A model generated the notes under the pieces. It saw only the letters and a list, made by a program, of their open reading frames with translations. It did no database searches and was not told the DNA's origin. The position numbers and the translations under genes are program-made. Below, piece by piece: positions 34,494 through 43,625 of a stretch of DNA of 64,000 nucleotides (position 1 is the first letter of the stretch; every line of letters starts with the position of its first letter). Origin of the DNA: G942493375 sp942493375 (GTDB lineage: Bacteria; Armatimonadota; UBA5829); assembly GCA_942493375.1 (NCBI GenBank), contig OW818698.1, positions 1,116,001 through 1,180,000 on the forward strand, written 5' to 3'.

Positions 34494-36197
34494 CTACTTT
34501 CCTGCAGCTTTGATGAATGCTTGAATGTCGTTGTAGTTGCTTTGCCAGGTGGTGTACATTACTCCGGTTAGACCTCCAGCTTGTTTGCCATCTTTTATCC
34601 AGTCTGTGATGGCGGATGGATCGGAATCGTAGTAACCAGCCAAAATATGCTTGTGGCCTCTGGATGCGAAGTGTTTGAGGGAATCCAGACGACCTGGTTG
34701 GTATCCATGCCAGTTGACTACAATCACGCTCTTGTCCAACCCAAGCCAGGAACCATACCAGGGACCATCCCCCTTAACCAGATAGTATCGTCCGGTTTTG
34801 GCTGCATTGTGGTTTGGATCGAACATATCAGACCACACATAGATGGGTTTTTTCGGGTCCAGCTTGCGGAGTATTTCTGTAGACTTTTTAATGTTGTCCG
34901 CAAGGAGAGCACCGGGAGTCTTTCCGGACTTCTTACAGCTTTCATCCCAGCCCTGTATACGGATCTCATCGTGAGACATGAAATATCCATCCGGCTGCAG
35001 GTTCTTTTTTACTTCCTCAGCCTGCCAGCGGTAAAGGTCATATACCTTTGGTTCAGCCATACAGTATGTGCAGGCGCCATCGTATATGGTTGCTGAATGA
35101 TAAAAACTCGCGAAGACCTTCTGTCCTTCTTTTATAATACTCCCCTCCGGGATTGTAACCTGGGGTTCATCGTGCCAGGGTGTGTATGAACCAGCCCAGG
35201 GGTCGTTACCCAACTTGGGATCTGCAATGTTGTTGTAATCTTTACCCTCTGAATATGTGGTGGCACCATCTTCACTAGAGATCTGCAGCGGAGTTCCATC
35301 CCTTCTTATTATGTTCACAAAACCGGCAGGTTCGATACGGAGGTCATCCCACCATATCTTTCCGCTCTTTCCTCCCCATACACCCAGGTATAGATAAACT
35401 TCTTCAGAATCCAGAGTGTTGAATGTGACATCCAGCTTTTTCCAGTCCTGGGTCTTTTGAGCATTTAAATTGATATTGCAGAGCCCGGCGCCATTTTTAC
35501 CCAACACCGATATACGGATCTCATTGGCGGCTACAAAGTCTTCGGTTTTTAACATCACCGACAAATGGTAGTAGGAGAATGGTTTTACATTGAGTTTCTG
35601 ACAGACTCTGCCATGCCCATGGTCAGGGCTGTATTTGTCTATATCCTGCAGGCGTATGGATGCCTTGCCTTCACACTTCACATCTGTATCAATAAAGCTG
35701 ATCTTTCCGGGTTCATCAACAAAACTGTATCCGGTGGGAGAGTTGCCCTTGTAGTCCTCGAAACCACCGTTGACGATTGCGGGGACCTCACTTACAGGCA
35801 CCAATTTGCCATTACGAGCGACGAATACCGCATTCTTAACCGGCAGGCCTTCAGCAAGGTTGGGGTCGTGTGCCAGAAGTTCATTGCCATAGCCGTTTGG
35901 GAATACGCAAGGAATGAACTCAAGCTTGAGTTTCCGGCACTCCTCCCGCACCAGTGTGCAGTTCTTGCGATATTTTTCTCCTTGAATATTCCACATCATA
36001 AATTTGCTGTCAGCGATAACGATTCCGTTATAGCCAAACCCGGCAGACTTATGCAGAACATCCAGCACTTGCTCTACATTCTTGTCTACCAGAAGGTTTG
36101 TCTGTATATAGACCCACCGTTTCTGTGGTTGCTCAGCGAAGCACCTACTGCTGATTAAAAGCAACAGGACAAGGAGTGTTATTTTTCTTATACTCAT
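34494..36197 (-). CDS. Secreted GH20-like TIM-barrel protein with CBM-like insert
   Basis: This 567-aa protein has a Sec signal peptide (1-21, ending CFA). The barrel begins KRWVYIQTNLLVDKN and GYNGIVIADSKF. At ~140-290 a beta-sandwich insert (IVNGGFEDYKGNSP, WWDDLRIEP) resembles CBM4/9-type modules. The barrel then resumes with PDGYFMSHDEIRIQGWDESC. A SHDE motif followed by a helix and DPKKPIYVWSDMFDP is reminiscent of GH20 or DUF4838 neighbours, with SHDEIRI offering a candidate acidic pair. It probably acts outside the cell on amino sugars or similar, but this is weak. Monocistronic. GAGGG lies before the ATG. A repeat separates it from pilB. Confidence 0.65.
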   Translation of the reverse strand: MSIRKITLLVLLLLISSRCFAEQPQKRWVYIQTNLLVDKNVEQVLDVLHKSAGFGYNGIVIADSKFMMWNIQGEKYRKNCTLVREECRKLKLEFIPCVFPNGYGNELLAHDPNLAEGLPVKNAVFVARNGKLVPVSEVPAIVNGGFEDYKGNSPTGYSFVDEPGKISFIDTDVKCEGKASIRLQDIDKYSPDHGHGRVCQKLNVKPFSYYHLSVMLKTEDFVAANEIRISVLGKNGAGLCNINLNAQKTQDWKKLDVTFNTLDSEEVYLYLGVWGGKSGKIWWDDLRIEPAGFVNIIRRDGTPLQISSEDGATTYSEGKDYNNIADPKLGNDPWAGSYTPWHDEPQVTIPEGSIIKEGQKVFASFYHSATIYDGACTYCMAEPKVYDLYRWQAEEVKKNLQPDGYFMSHDEIRIQGWDESCKKSGKTPGALLADNIKKSTEILRKLDPKKPIYVWSDMFDPNHNAAKTGRYYLVKGDGPWYGSWLGLDKSVIVVNWHGYQPGRLDSLKHFASRGHKHILAGYYDSDPSAITDWIKDGKQAGGLTGVMYTTWQSNYNDIQAFIKAAGK

Positions 36198-36275
36198 TCG
36201 GATCCCTCACTACTAACTCGGACTCATTATTATTGTCAGAATACACCACGAAATGCCTTAAAACCTCTCTTGCGT

Positions 36276-36304
36276 TTGGTAATGCAAAGGATACATGTTA
36301 GAAT
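36276..36304 (+). promoter_or_regulatory. Promoter of the purO-like gene
   Basis: TTGGTA (36276-36281), a 17-base spacer and TAGAAT (36299-36304) lie about 37 bases upstream of the GTG start. Confidence 0.55.
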
Positions 36305-36340
36305 ATAGGCACTTTTCACCTTTGTGGAGGATGTAATACA

Positions 36341-36946
36341 GTGTACGTTGGCCGAATAGTAGCGGTGGGCAAGACCACCAAACCGTTTGCGGCATATAGA
36401 GTCTCTTCCCGAAGCTTCCCTAACCGGGTTGCCAAGGTTGTAGAGGACGGGGTAGTGGCAATTCAACCACTCGACCCAGATGACATGAAGAAAAACCCTT
36501 ACATAGCCTATAACTGCTTAAGGACTACCCCAAGAGGGATTGTAGTCTCTAATGGCACTCATACAGATGCTATTGCCGAAGTCCTGGCCTCCGGTGCTAC
36601 ACCGGACACAGCTCTTCAACAGGTACTTGATGAGATGGGTTATGAAAAGGACGAGTTTAACACCCCCCGAATAGCCGGTATCATCACAGATACCATGGGT
36701 TATCTGGGAATCGTCCGGGCAGATGCAGTTGAAGTCTCCGGATTCGAGCTGGTGGAAGGAGTATGCAGGTTTATCTGCACTTATGAACTCGACCGGATCG
36801 ATGGCAGGAACCACCCGTTCATTGCCAAGAACGCTGCTGAGGCAGCTAAGCAGATCTACGAACAGGGTGTGTTTGAAGACTTCGAAAAGCCTGTCTGTGC
36901 AGCAGCATGGATGGAGGAGTTCGCGGTTTATAATCCTCACGAGTAA
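36341..36946 (+). CDS. purO: IMP cyclohydrolase, PurO type
   Basis: This 201-aa protein resembles the archaeal-type IMP cyclohydrolase PurO, which closes FAICAR to IMP in the last step of purine synthesis, rather than the usual bifunctional PurH. Family words are MYVGRIVAVG, AYRVSSRSFPNR, YNCLRTTP, VVSNGTHTD and TPRIAGII. Length is normal. The GTG start has GGAGG ten bases upstream and a promoter before it. It is a single gene. If this genome also has PurH, the protein may have another role; some bacteria carry PurO-like proteins of unclear use. The fold is confidently assigned, the reaction less so. Confidence 0.85.
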   Translation: MYVGRIVAVGKTTKPFAAYRVSSRSFPNRVAKVVEDGVVAIQPLDPDDMKKNPYIAYNCLRTTPRGIVVSNGTHTDAIAEVLASGATPDTALQQVLDEMGYEKDEFNTPRIAGIITDTMGYLGIVRADAVEVSGFELVEGVCRFICTYELDRIDGRNHPFIAKNAAEAAKQIYEQGVFEDFEKPVCAAAWMEEFAVYNPHE

Positions 36947-36970
36947 CCAGCAATAGTTCAATATCTTATG

Positions 36971-37011
36971 CAATCCGTTCGCCCTGAGGATGTCGAAGGG
37001 CGAACGGATTG
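36971..37011 (+). terminator. Strong hairpin after purO
   Basis: CAATCCGTTCGCCCT (36971-36985) pairs perfectly with AGGGCGAACGGATTG (36997-37011) over an 11-base loop. There is no T-run, so it may be a repeat used as a terminator rather than a classic one. It shares the CCGTTCG word with the repeat at 24345-24389. Confidence 0.5.
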
Positions 37012-37126
37012 TGCTCGTGTTACTTTGACTCAGTGATCCTCATTATCTTAATGCTACTCAGATAACACTCGTAAAAGCAGATCATTCATTCTTCAGGATG
37101 ACACTCACTAACTGAACACAGATGCG

Positions 37127-37175
37127 CGCAGTTGGTTGGAACTGAGTTGACTCAACAACTGCGGCTTGATACAAT
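37127..37175 (+). promoter_or_regulatory. Promoter and inverted-repeat operator of the AbiE pair
   Basis: TTGACT (37147-37152), 17 bases and TACAAT (37170-37175) form a good sigma70 promoter. CGCAGTTG (37127-37134) and CAACTGCG (37156-37163) form an inverted repeat around the -35. This is the expected place for the autorepression by AbiEi antitoxins known in the family. Confidence 0.7.
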
Positions 37176-37213
37176 CATTCGTGCAAACCCGTGTTTTTTG
37201 GGAGTCTACAGAA

Positions 37214-38002
37214 ATGAAAATACAACGCGCAAAGGATTTCATGCTCTCAAAACTGGAGAGGGGTTACTACACGTTCTCCCTGAAAGAGGCGGAGAACGCT
37301 GTCGGCATTGGCAGGAAGACATGGGAAGCCATTGATAGATTGGCCAAACAGGGCTGGCTTTTCTCACCCAGCAAAGGCTTCTACGTCATTATCGACCCGC
37401 AGCACCGGGGCAGCGGCTTTCTGCCAGTGGAATGGTTCATCGACGACTGGATGAAGCATCTTGGCGGGCACTACTATCTCGGGATATTGACTGCGGCCAT
37501 GCTGCACGGCGCGTCTCACCAGAAGCCGCAGCAGGTGCAAGTCGTCCGTGATAAGGTCTTTGCAGATGTGGACAAGGGCCCTTACCACATCTCATTCTAC
37601 TATAAGAAGATCATTCCAGACGACTGCTATGAGCAAAGGCAGTCTCCAGCTGGGTTCTTTAGAATCAGTAACCCCGAAATGACTGCCTACGATCTTCTGC
37701 GGTATCCAAAGGCGTGCCCGTCATTGGATCTTGCCGCTACGGTTCTGCAGGAACTTGGTGAGAAGATCAGCCCTGATCGCCTGGCTGCATTGGTTGACTC
37801 AGGAGTGGAGGTCGCTACTCTCCAACGCCTTGGATGGCTTCTCGACTACGCGGGCTGGTCTAAAAATACCGGTTCGCTTGCTGAAAGACTCCGGGGCAAA
37901 CAAATGGTGTGGCGACCGATGCGCACGGATTTCCCCAAGGATGGCCCACGCGACCCACGGTGGCACATCGTTGCGAATGCTGAGATTGAGACAGATCTAT
38001 GA
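37214..38002 (+). CDS. abiEi: AbiEi-type antitoxin/transcriptional regulator
   Basis: This 262-aa protein of the AbiEi family is the antitoxin of a type IV toxin-antitoxin and abortive-infection system. The N-terminal winged helix (~1-50, TFSLKEAENAVGIGRKTWEAI ... QGWLFSPSKGFYVI) binds DNA. The C-terminal part, with NPEMTAYDLLRYP, is the antitoxin region. I chose the ATG at 37214 (GGGAG nine bases upstream) over an earlier frame start at 37166. The stop overlaps the toxin start by four bases (ATGA). The operator-like inverted repeat around the upstream promoter fits autoregulation. Codon and base use look richer in GC than the neighbours, which suggests transfer. A dispersed repeat lies on each side. 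Confidence 0.88.
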   Translation: MKIQRAKDFMLSKLERGYYTFSLKEAENAVGIGRKTWEAIDRLAKQGWLFSPSKGFYVIIDPQHRGSGFLPVEWFIDDWMKHLGGHYYLGILTAAMLHGASHQKPQQVQVVRDKVFADVDKGPYHISFYYKKIIPDDCYEQRQSPAGFFRISNPEMTAYDLLRYPKACPSLDLAATVLQELGEKISPDRLAALVDSGVEVATLQRLGWLLDYAGWSKNTGSLAERLRGKQMVWRPMRTDFPKDGPRDPRWHIVANAEIETDL

Positions 38003-38808
38003 TTCCCACGGCATACATCACCGAATGGCAGCAGACAGCGCCGTGGTCACAGCCAGACATGATCGAGCAGGACTTGGTCATTTGCCGAGTGCTTATCGAG
38101 CTATTCGGCGATGAGCACATTGTACAGCATCTTGCTTTCCGTGGAGGCACTGCACTATACAAGTTGTGTCTGGTGCCTGCCGCCAGATACTCAGAGGATA
38201 TCGATCTCGTGCAGGTGGATGCCGAACCGATAGGTTCTACTCTTGACCAGGTTCGTGCCATTCTCGATCCCTGGCTCGGAAAACCCAAGTATGACGCGCG
38301 GAATCAGTCTTTCCGGCTGACCTATCGGTTCGACTCCGATGCTGGCACACCACTCAGATTGAAAGTAGAAATGAACACACGCGAGCACATCGGTGATCTG
38401 GTAAGCTCGCCGTTCTCTGTAAACTCCCGTTGGTACTCCGGCACAGCGAACATCACGACGTTCTCACTGTCTGAACTACTCGGCACGAAGCTTAGAGCAT
38501 TGTACCAGCGAAGGAAAGGCAGAGACCTTTTCGATCTCGACTACGCATTGAAGCATTCGGATGTAGTTCCAGAGCATGTGGTAGCGATGTTCGTGAGATA
38601 TGTCGACGCGTCCGGGCTTCGCATCTCCACCTCTGAGTTCCTTGGAAACCTGGAGCAGAAACTTGGGGACAGGCAATTCTGTCAGGACATCGTCCCCTTG
38701 TTGCGGACTGGCATTGATTATGACGTGAATGCGGCTGCTGAGAGAGTTGCCAACGCGCTTTTGGCTCGCGTGGATTCGGCCTGGGAGACTCTGCAGAGTA
38801 GTTCGTGA
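37999..38808 (+). CDS. abiEii: AbiEii-type nucleotidyltransferase toxin
   Basis: This 269-aa protein of the AbiEii/AbiGii/MenT-like nucleotidyltransferase family is a toxin that transfers nucleotides to a cellular target (tRNA in MenT relatives), with abortive infection against phage. The active-site words are FRGGTALYKL and ARYSEDIDLVQV, a GG...DxD-like pattern. Later come LKVEMNTRE, with the third acidic residue, and KLRALYQRRKGRDLFDLDYAL, the family's basic motif IV. All motifs are intact, so the toxin should be functional. It is translationally coupled to the antitoxin by a 4-base overlap. Function is inferred from the family. Confidence 0.9.
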   Translation: MIPTAYITEWQQTAPWSQPDMIEQDLVICRVLIELFGDEHIVQHLAFRGGTALYKLCLVPAARYSEDIDLVQVDAEPIGSTLDQVRAILDPWLGKPKYDARNQSFRLTYRFDSDAGTPLRLKVEMNTREHIGDLVSSPFSVNSRWYSGTANITTFSLSELLGTKLRALYQRRKGRDLFDLDYALKHSDVVPEHVVAMFVRYVDASGLRISTSEFLGNLEQKLGDRQFCQDIVPLLRTGIDYDVNAAAERVANALLARVDSAWETLQSSS

Positions 38809-38891
38809 TATACGCCGATAATATGATTGGTGCTAATCCATCGCCGATTCGCACAGATTCTGCTTAATGGAAGCCGAATGCAGATATGTGT

Positions 38892-39015
38892 GCTAACGCG
38901 CATTATTCACCTAACTCTGCTTTCGACAGGCAGTAAGGGCGAAAGCGAGTCAATCATGAATAATGCGCGCTAATCAAAACAAGTTGGCACTCCCAACATG
39001 GAGGGGTGAGATGAC
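38892..39015. repeat. CCCGCATTATTCA palindromic repeat, copy 3, plus a GGCACTCCCAAC word
   Basis: The arms CTAACGCGCATTATTCAC and TGAATAATGCGCGCTAAT bound 38892-38973. Bases 38980-39015 carry AAGTTGGCACTCCCAACATG, related to the 10751-10775 part of the composite repeat. The remainder of the gap up to the DUF4838 start has no supported gene. Confidence 0.75.
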
Positions 39016-39111
39016 AATATCGATCTCACCTCCGCAATTGACAATCCTGCCTTGATACCTCATAATGCCTGTGTCTTAAAATACTCTATTTCACGAAGGC
39101 TGGTAAAGTAT

Positions 39112-41496
39112 ATGCTGCGAAATTCCAATCGAACCTGTATATGGGTTGTATGCGCACTCTTATTTCTGTTCGTATCAACTACGCTAACATTTGCGGTTGA
39201 TTTCAATTCAAAATGGAAGAATAGCCTCAAACATAAAGGGGTTGCTGCCTCTATAATCACACTGGCAAAGGAAGGAATGACTGATTATACAATTCTCATT
39301 TCCAGTCGTCCTACTACAATGGATGAAAAGGCTGCTGCTGACCTGGCGATGTGGTTAAAACAGATGACAGGGGCTGACTTCCCAGTTTTCAAGGAAACTG
39401 CAGGACTTAAGCCGGCTGGTAAAGTGATCAGCATAGGTAGAACTCTGCTGTATTCCTTGTCCGGGATTGATAAACCTAAAAGAGATCTTAGCCGGGACGG
39501 TTATATGATCTCGGTGAAAGATAGTTCCATATTTATTCTCGGTGGCAAGAAGCGCGGGATCATAAATGGTGTGTATAGTCTGCTTGAGGAAGACCTGGGT
39601 TGCAGGTGGTATGCTCCGGGAACTCAAACAATACCCAAACGCAGTACGTTGAAGTTTAAGCCTGTGTCCCGCACATATGTCCCTATTCTCGAAGACCGCA
39701 GAGATCCTTACTATGCTGACACTATGTTTGATGTTGACTGGTCTCTGCGTAACAAGACCCGCTCCAGATGGGCAATTGTCCCTAATGAATGGGGTGGATC
39801 TCCGAAGTTTTTTGCTGGTATGATGGTGCATACTTTTAATGCTTTTGTGTCGCCAGGTGAGTATCTGAAGACACATCCCGAGTATTTCTCAGAGGTTAAA
39901 GGTGTCCGGCAGCCTTTCCAACTCTGCATGACCAACCCGGATGTGCTGAAAATCGTCATTGATACAGTTAAAGCCGGTCTGAAAGATGATCCAACATTAG
40001 AAATTATTGAGATATCTCCGAACGATGGTTACGGTTACTGTGAGTGTGAGAACTGCAAGAAGATCAGTGATACTGAAGGCACCCAGATGGGTCCACTGCT
40101 CCAGTTTCTGAACAAGATCTCTGATGCAATAATAAAAGATTATCCCGATGTAAAGATCAACACCCTTGCATACTTGGAAACAATAACCCCACCAAAAACC
40201 TTCAAGCAGAGACCAAACATCAGCTTCTGGCTCTGCACTGACTCCTATGGTTGGGGAAAGCCGAATGAGTTTGCATGGGAAACAAAAAAGCTTGATGATG
40301 CTCTTAAGGGTTGGAAAAAGTTCGATGCAGATATGATCATCTGGGATTATCCTTCCGACTACCTCTATATGCGTCCGCAAACCAATATGCCGGTACACCA
40401 GAAAAACCTGAACTACTATATAAAACACGGCGCGACAGGTTTGATGTACCAGGCAGCACATGCTGAAACTAATTTCGGAGCTGACCACAGTTATCTGAGA
40501 AGCTGGGTATGGGCAAAACAGCTCTGGGATCCATCCCTGGACACCCGCGCACTGATGCGTGATTTCAACTACGGTTATTACGGTGTTGCAGGGGAATACA
40601 TGCAAAAATATGATGATATGCTCTGGAACGCCTGGGGTATCATCCGCAAGCACTGGAAAGAGAAGACTCCCCCAAATCCTATTGATAAAGCGTTTGTCGC
40701 CAAGGGTTGGAAGTTGATGAAACAGGCTGAGGCTGCAGCGGTTAACGATCCTGAGCTCTTGAAGCGTATCAAGACTGCCCAGATGCCTCTTATGTATATG
40801 CAGGCAACATACGGCCCGGGAAATGACACTGCTGGCTATTTGGCGTTACTGGATGATTTCGAGAAAGCAGCTAAAGCAGCAGGTGTAACGAATATTGAAA
40901 ACGCATTTCAGGGTCCTGATACAGACAAGATATTCGCAATGTGGCGTAAACTGGCAGCTACCGACCTGAACAAAGTCGGATACGAAGAGATCAACAACGA
41001 ATGGAAGTTCTCCCCAGATAAAAACAATGCAGGTATGGACTCTAAATGGTTTGCAACTGACTTCGATGATTCCAGCTGGGCAAAAGTCCGATCTGATACC
41101 GGAGGAGGCTGGGACACTCAGGGATTCAGCGGAATCCACGGATATGGTTGGTACAGACAGAATCTTGATATATCCGATGAAATGCTGTCAAAGGAGGATC
41201 TCAAGATTCTGTTCCTTGCAGTAGATGAAGAAGCAGAAGTATTCATCAACGGTCAAAGAGCTTGCGACCACACAGTCGCATCGACCGGCAGGCCAGTAGA
41301 GATCCTTTGGACTGAACCATTTATGTTTGATCCCAGACCTTTCCTGAAACCCGGCAAGAACGTAATAGCTGTCAGAGTAAATGACACTATGGGTATGGCC
41401 GGAATCTGGAAGCCAGCCTATTTCGCCTGGGGCAAGAACCTGGACACTACTACATTTGAAGAGATAATGAAAAGGAAGAAGACCGTAAGCAATTGA
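39112..41496 (+). CDS. Secreted DUF4838 glycosidase-like protein with C-terminal jelly-roll
   Basis: This ~794-aa protein has a Sec signal peptide directly after the chosen ATG (LRNSNRTCIWVVCALLFLFV). A GH67N-like alpha/beta domain (~30-160; KAAADLAMWLKQMTGADFPV, RGIINGVYSLLEEDLGCRWY) precedes the DUF4838 TIM-barrel region (~170-520; ISPNDGYGYCECENCKK, WDYPSDYLYMRP). It then has a helical part with DFNYGYYGVAGEYM and a C-terminal GH2-type galactose-binding jelly-roll (~640-770; FDDSSWAKV, INGQRACDHTVAS, PFLKPGKNVIAVRV). Related barrels remove uronic acids or amino sugars. The TTG at 39052 is a poorer start because it lies before a non-signal stretch. It is related to the truncated gene at the left edge. 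A clean terminator follows. Confidence 0.82.
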   Translation: MLRNSNRTCIWVVCALLFLFVSTTLTFAVDFNSKWKNSLKHKGVAASIITLAKEGMTDYTILISSRPTTMDEKAAADLAMWLKQMTGADFPVFKETAGLKPAGKVISIGRTLLYSLSGIDKPKRDLSRDGYMISVKDSSIFILGGKKRGIINGVYSLLEEDLGCRWYAPGTQTIPKRSTLKFKPVSRTYVPILEDRRDPYYADTMFDVDWSLRNKTRSRWAIVPNEWGGSPKFFAGMMVHTFNAFVSPGEYLKTHPEYFSEVKGVRQPFQLCMTNPDVLKIVIDTVKAGLKDDPTLEIIEISPNDGYGYCECENCKKISDTEGTQMGPLLQFLNKISDAIIKDYPDVKINTLAYLETITPPKTFKQRPNISFWLCTDSYGWGKPNEFAWETKKLDDALKGWKKFDADMIIWDYPSDYLYMRPQTNMPVHQKNLNYYIKHGATGLMYQAAHAETNFGADHSYLRSWVWAKQLWDPSLDTRALMRDFNYGYYGVAGEYMQKYDDMLWNAWGIIRKHWKEKTPPNPIDKAFVAKGWKLMKQAEAAAVNDPELLKRIKTAQMPLMYMQATYGPGNDTAGYLALLDDFEKAAKAAGVTNIENAFQGPDTDKIFAMWRKLAATDLNKVGYEEINNEWKFSPDKNNAGMDSKWFATDFDDSSWAKVRSDTGGGWDTQGFSGIHGYGWYRQNLDISDEMLSKEDLKILFLAVDEEAEVFINGQRACDHTVASTGRPVEILWTEPFMFDPRPFLKPGKNVIAVRVNDTMGMAGIWKPAYFAWGKNLDTTTFEEIMKRKKTVSN

Positions 41497-41527
41497 TAAA
41501 TGACAATTGACAATTGATAATGATAGG

Positions 41528-41557
41528 GGCTGGATGATGTGTTTTCCAGCCTTTTTT
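41528..41557 (+). terminator. Rho-independent terminator after the DUF4838 gene
   Basis: GGCTGG (41528-41533) pairs with CCAGCC (41546-41551), followed by six T (41552-41557). Just before it, 41497-41525 carries the ACAATTGACAATTGATAAT simple repeat. Confidence 0.85.
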
Positions 41558-41716
41558 CTTGCGTGGAGGAGTTCTTGTGGGTAGATACCGTGGATCAATT
41601 CCAATATTACACCTGATGTGTTGAAGCAGATCGTAGTCACTGCAAAGTATCATCCGGCGCCTGCTGGCCGGGTACGTCTGTGTTGAACCAGCCAGCTAAT
41701 CCCTTCTAGATATATG

Positions 41717-41753
41717 TTAAAGCCCCTGTTATTTATGGTAACAGGGGCTTTAA
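41717..41753 (-). terminator. Perfect hairpin after the HAF-repeat gene
   Basis: TTAAAGCCCCTGTTA (41717-41731) and TAACAGGGGCTTTAA (41739-41753) form a 15-bp perfect stem with a 7-base loop, 25 bases beyond the stop of the minus-strand gene. It is symmetrical and could also stop read-through from the left. Confidence 0.75.
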
Positions 41754-41777
41754 GCTTAAAAGAACGTCTGCAAACGA

Positions 41778-43625
41778 TTATTTGCGGATCACTATGTTGC
41801 CGAAACTAATCGGTGTGGTGGGATCACTTTGATCGGATGCCCCCATCTGATTGTCATATACAACAGCCCCGTCCGCTTTATTCCATATCTTCAATCGGAA
41901 CTTGTCAGTTATGGTGCCATTGATGCTTCCGTCAATTGCTGTCAGCATGTATCCATAACTACCGGATCCATTAATTGTTCCGCTGCCTTTGTACTGGACT
42001 CTTGCCCCGGATATAATAAGCCATTCACAGGACTGGACATGGAAGAGCATGCGTGCAGCCCGGAACTGGAACTCGGTTATAGTCGTTGGTACGCTTGCAC
42101 CTTTTAGATATTTGCAAGCAAACTCGAATGTAGCTCTTCCGGCGACGTTTGGATCGGCTGCATATGCACCTGCTGGTGAATTGAATCCTCCGGCAGCGAT
42201 CACCAGGCCTGCATTCGGATCATAGACAACGACGGAACTGCTTGCACTGCCAGTGCTTCCATCGCTATCAGTGACAGTAAGCGCGATATCATAGATTCCA
42301 GCCCCTAAGCCCAGAGCGGCAAAATCAACTGTGTCAGAGACTGATCCACTGCCATTACTCTCTGTAACTGTAGCAGGAACCGTGATTGGCTGCGCACCGC
42401 CGGTGATGGTCCAAACGGCAGTGTGGGTATCTGTGGTGTCAGGGTCAGTGAAACTGCCGCTGAACACTATAGGGGTATTCACTGAATTCGGAGTAGTCGA
42501 ATTCGGTGCGATGATTGTGGCTGTCGGGGCATTTTTAGAAAAATGCCAGAGTATGGCTTCGTACCGACCTGTGAATGCATTCGTTGCCCAACCGATAATC
42601 GAAATCTCACTACCTGATACAGAAATACCATTAGCGAATGAATCATAATATAAGCCAGGGGTGAGGTAACTATGCAAGTCTATGAAACTTTCTGCAGTTC
42701 CACTCCACATTCCTGCATGGGCTACACCATCCACTGCAGCAGCACCTACTTGCTTATTATTTGAAACAGCGAGACCATAGGACGCGGGTGAGCCTATTGG
42801 GTTAAGATCAACCCAGCTTTGAGCACTTCCTGTCCACAAACTAGAATGCCAAACGCCATTAATCATTACAGATCCCACCTGTTGGTTATTAGAAACACCG
42901 GTGGCACAAGACTCCGTTATTATTTGTCCGGTTACAAAAGTTGGATTCAGGTCTATCCAACTATCAGCAGTTCCACTCCAAAGACTTGCGTGCGTACCAT
43001 TAAGCATAGGACAACCACAAGGTGACTCAGGAACGTCGCTTTGCATAAAGATGTATCCAACCTGCTGAACACCATCAGTGGCTACAATATTAGACTGAAG
43101 AACTTCTGCCTCCGAATGAATATTAGTTGGAACAAGATCAACCCAACTATCTGCTGTACCGGTCCACATACCACAGCGATAGTAGTAGTTTGGATAGATT
43201 CCGAATGTGGCATACCCTACTTGCTGGTTTTCTGACATTCCATAGACGTATGAATATGAAGCTGTTTGAGGATTCAAATCTATCCAGCTATCTGCAGTTC
43301 CACTCCACAGACTAGCATGATCATAACCGGAAATCTGAGCATAACCAGCCTGCTGACTACCGTAGTTAGCCCTGGCTTCAGACATAGTCGCGCCTACAGG
43401 ATTCAGGTTGACTATATTGTTCGAAGTACCATTCCACAAGCATGCGAATCGTTGCATAGTTTCATACTGAGTCCAACCTACCTGCTGGGTATCAGAGACC
43501 GCATAGCTCATCGACCATCCCGCGCCTGTGGGATGGAGGCTTGTAGCTGTCCAAGTTCCAGCCTGAGCAATTCCACTCAGGCACAACATCACAACTAATA
43601 CCATTAACAAATGTATTCTTTTCAT
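41778..43625 (-). CDS. Secreted HAF-repeat protein with PKD-like and post-COAP-1-like domains
   Basis: This 615-aa protein has a Sec signal peptide (1-22, ending AQA). Residues ~42-365 contain six to seven degenerate repeats of ~35 aa of the type QQVG ... HASLWSGTADSWIDLNP, the HAF-repeat signature, probably a beta-propeller. A PKD-like segment (~370-470) follows, with PNSVNTPIVFSGSFTDPDT and IYDIALTVTDSDGSTGSAS. The last ~140 residues (GRATFEFACKYLKGAS, TTITEFQFRAARMLFH, FRLKIWNKADGAVVYDNQ) resemble the post-COAP-1 domain. No catalytic site is evident, so a binding or surface-layer role is likely. The upstream region is AT-rich. A perfect hairpin terminator lies downstream. Confidence 0.8.
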   Translation of the reverse strand: MKRIHLLMVLVVMLCLSGIAQAGTWTATSLHPTGAGWSMSYAVSDTQQVGWTQYETMQRFACLWNGTSNNIVNLNPVGATMSEARANYGSQQAGYAQISGYDHASLWSGTADSWIDLNPQTASYSYVYGMSENQQVGYATFGIYPNYYYRCGMWTGTADSWVDLVPTNIHSEAEVLQSNIVATDGVQQVGYIFMQSDVPESPCGCPMLNGTHASLWSGTADSWIDLNPTFVTGQIITESCATGVSNNQQVGSVMINGVWHSSLWTGSAQSWVDLNPIGSPASYGLAVSNNKQVGAAAVDGVAHAGMWSGTAESFIDLHSYLTPGLYYDSFANGISVSGSEISIIGWATNAFTGRYEAILWHFSKNAPTATIIAPNSTTPNSVNTPIVFSGSFTDPDTTDTHTAVWTITGGAQPITVPATVTESNGSGSVSDTVDFAALGLGAGIYDIALTVTDSDGSTGSASSSVVVYDPNAGLVIAAGGFNSPAGAYAADPNVAGRATFEFACKYLKGASVPTTITEFQFRAARMLFHVQSCEWLIISGARVQYKGSGTINGSGSYGYMLTAIDGSINGTITDKFRLKIWNKADGAVVYDNQMGASDQSDPTTPISFGNIVIRK

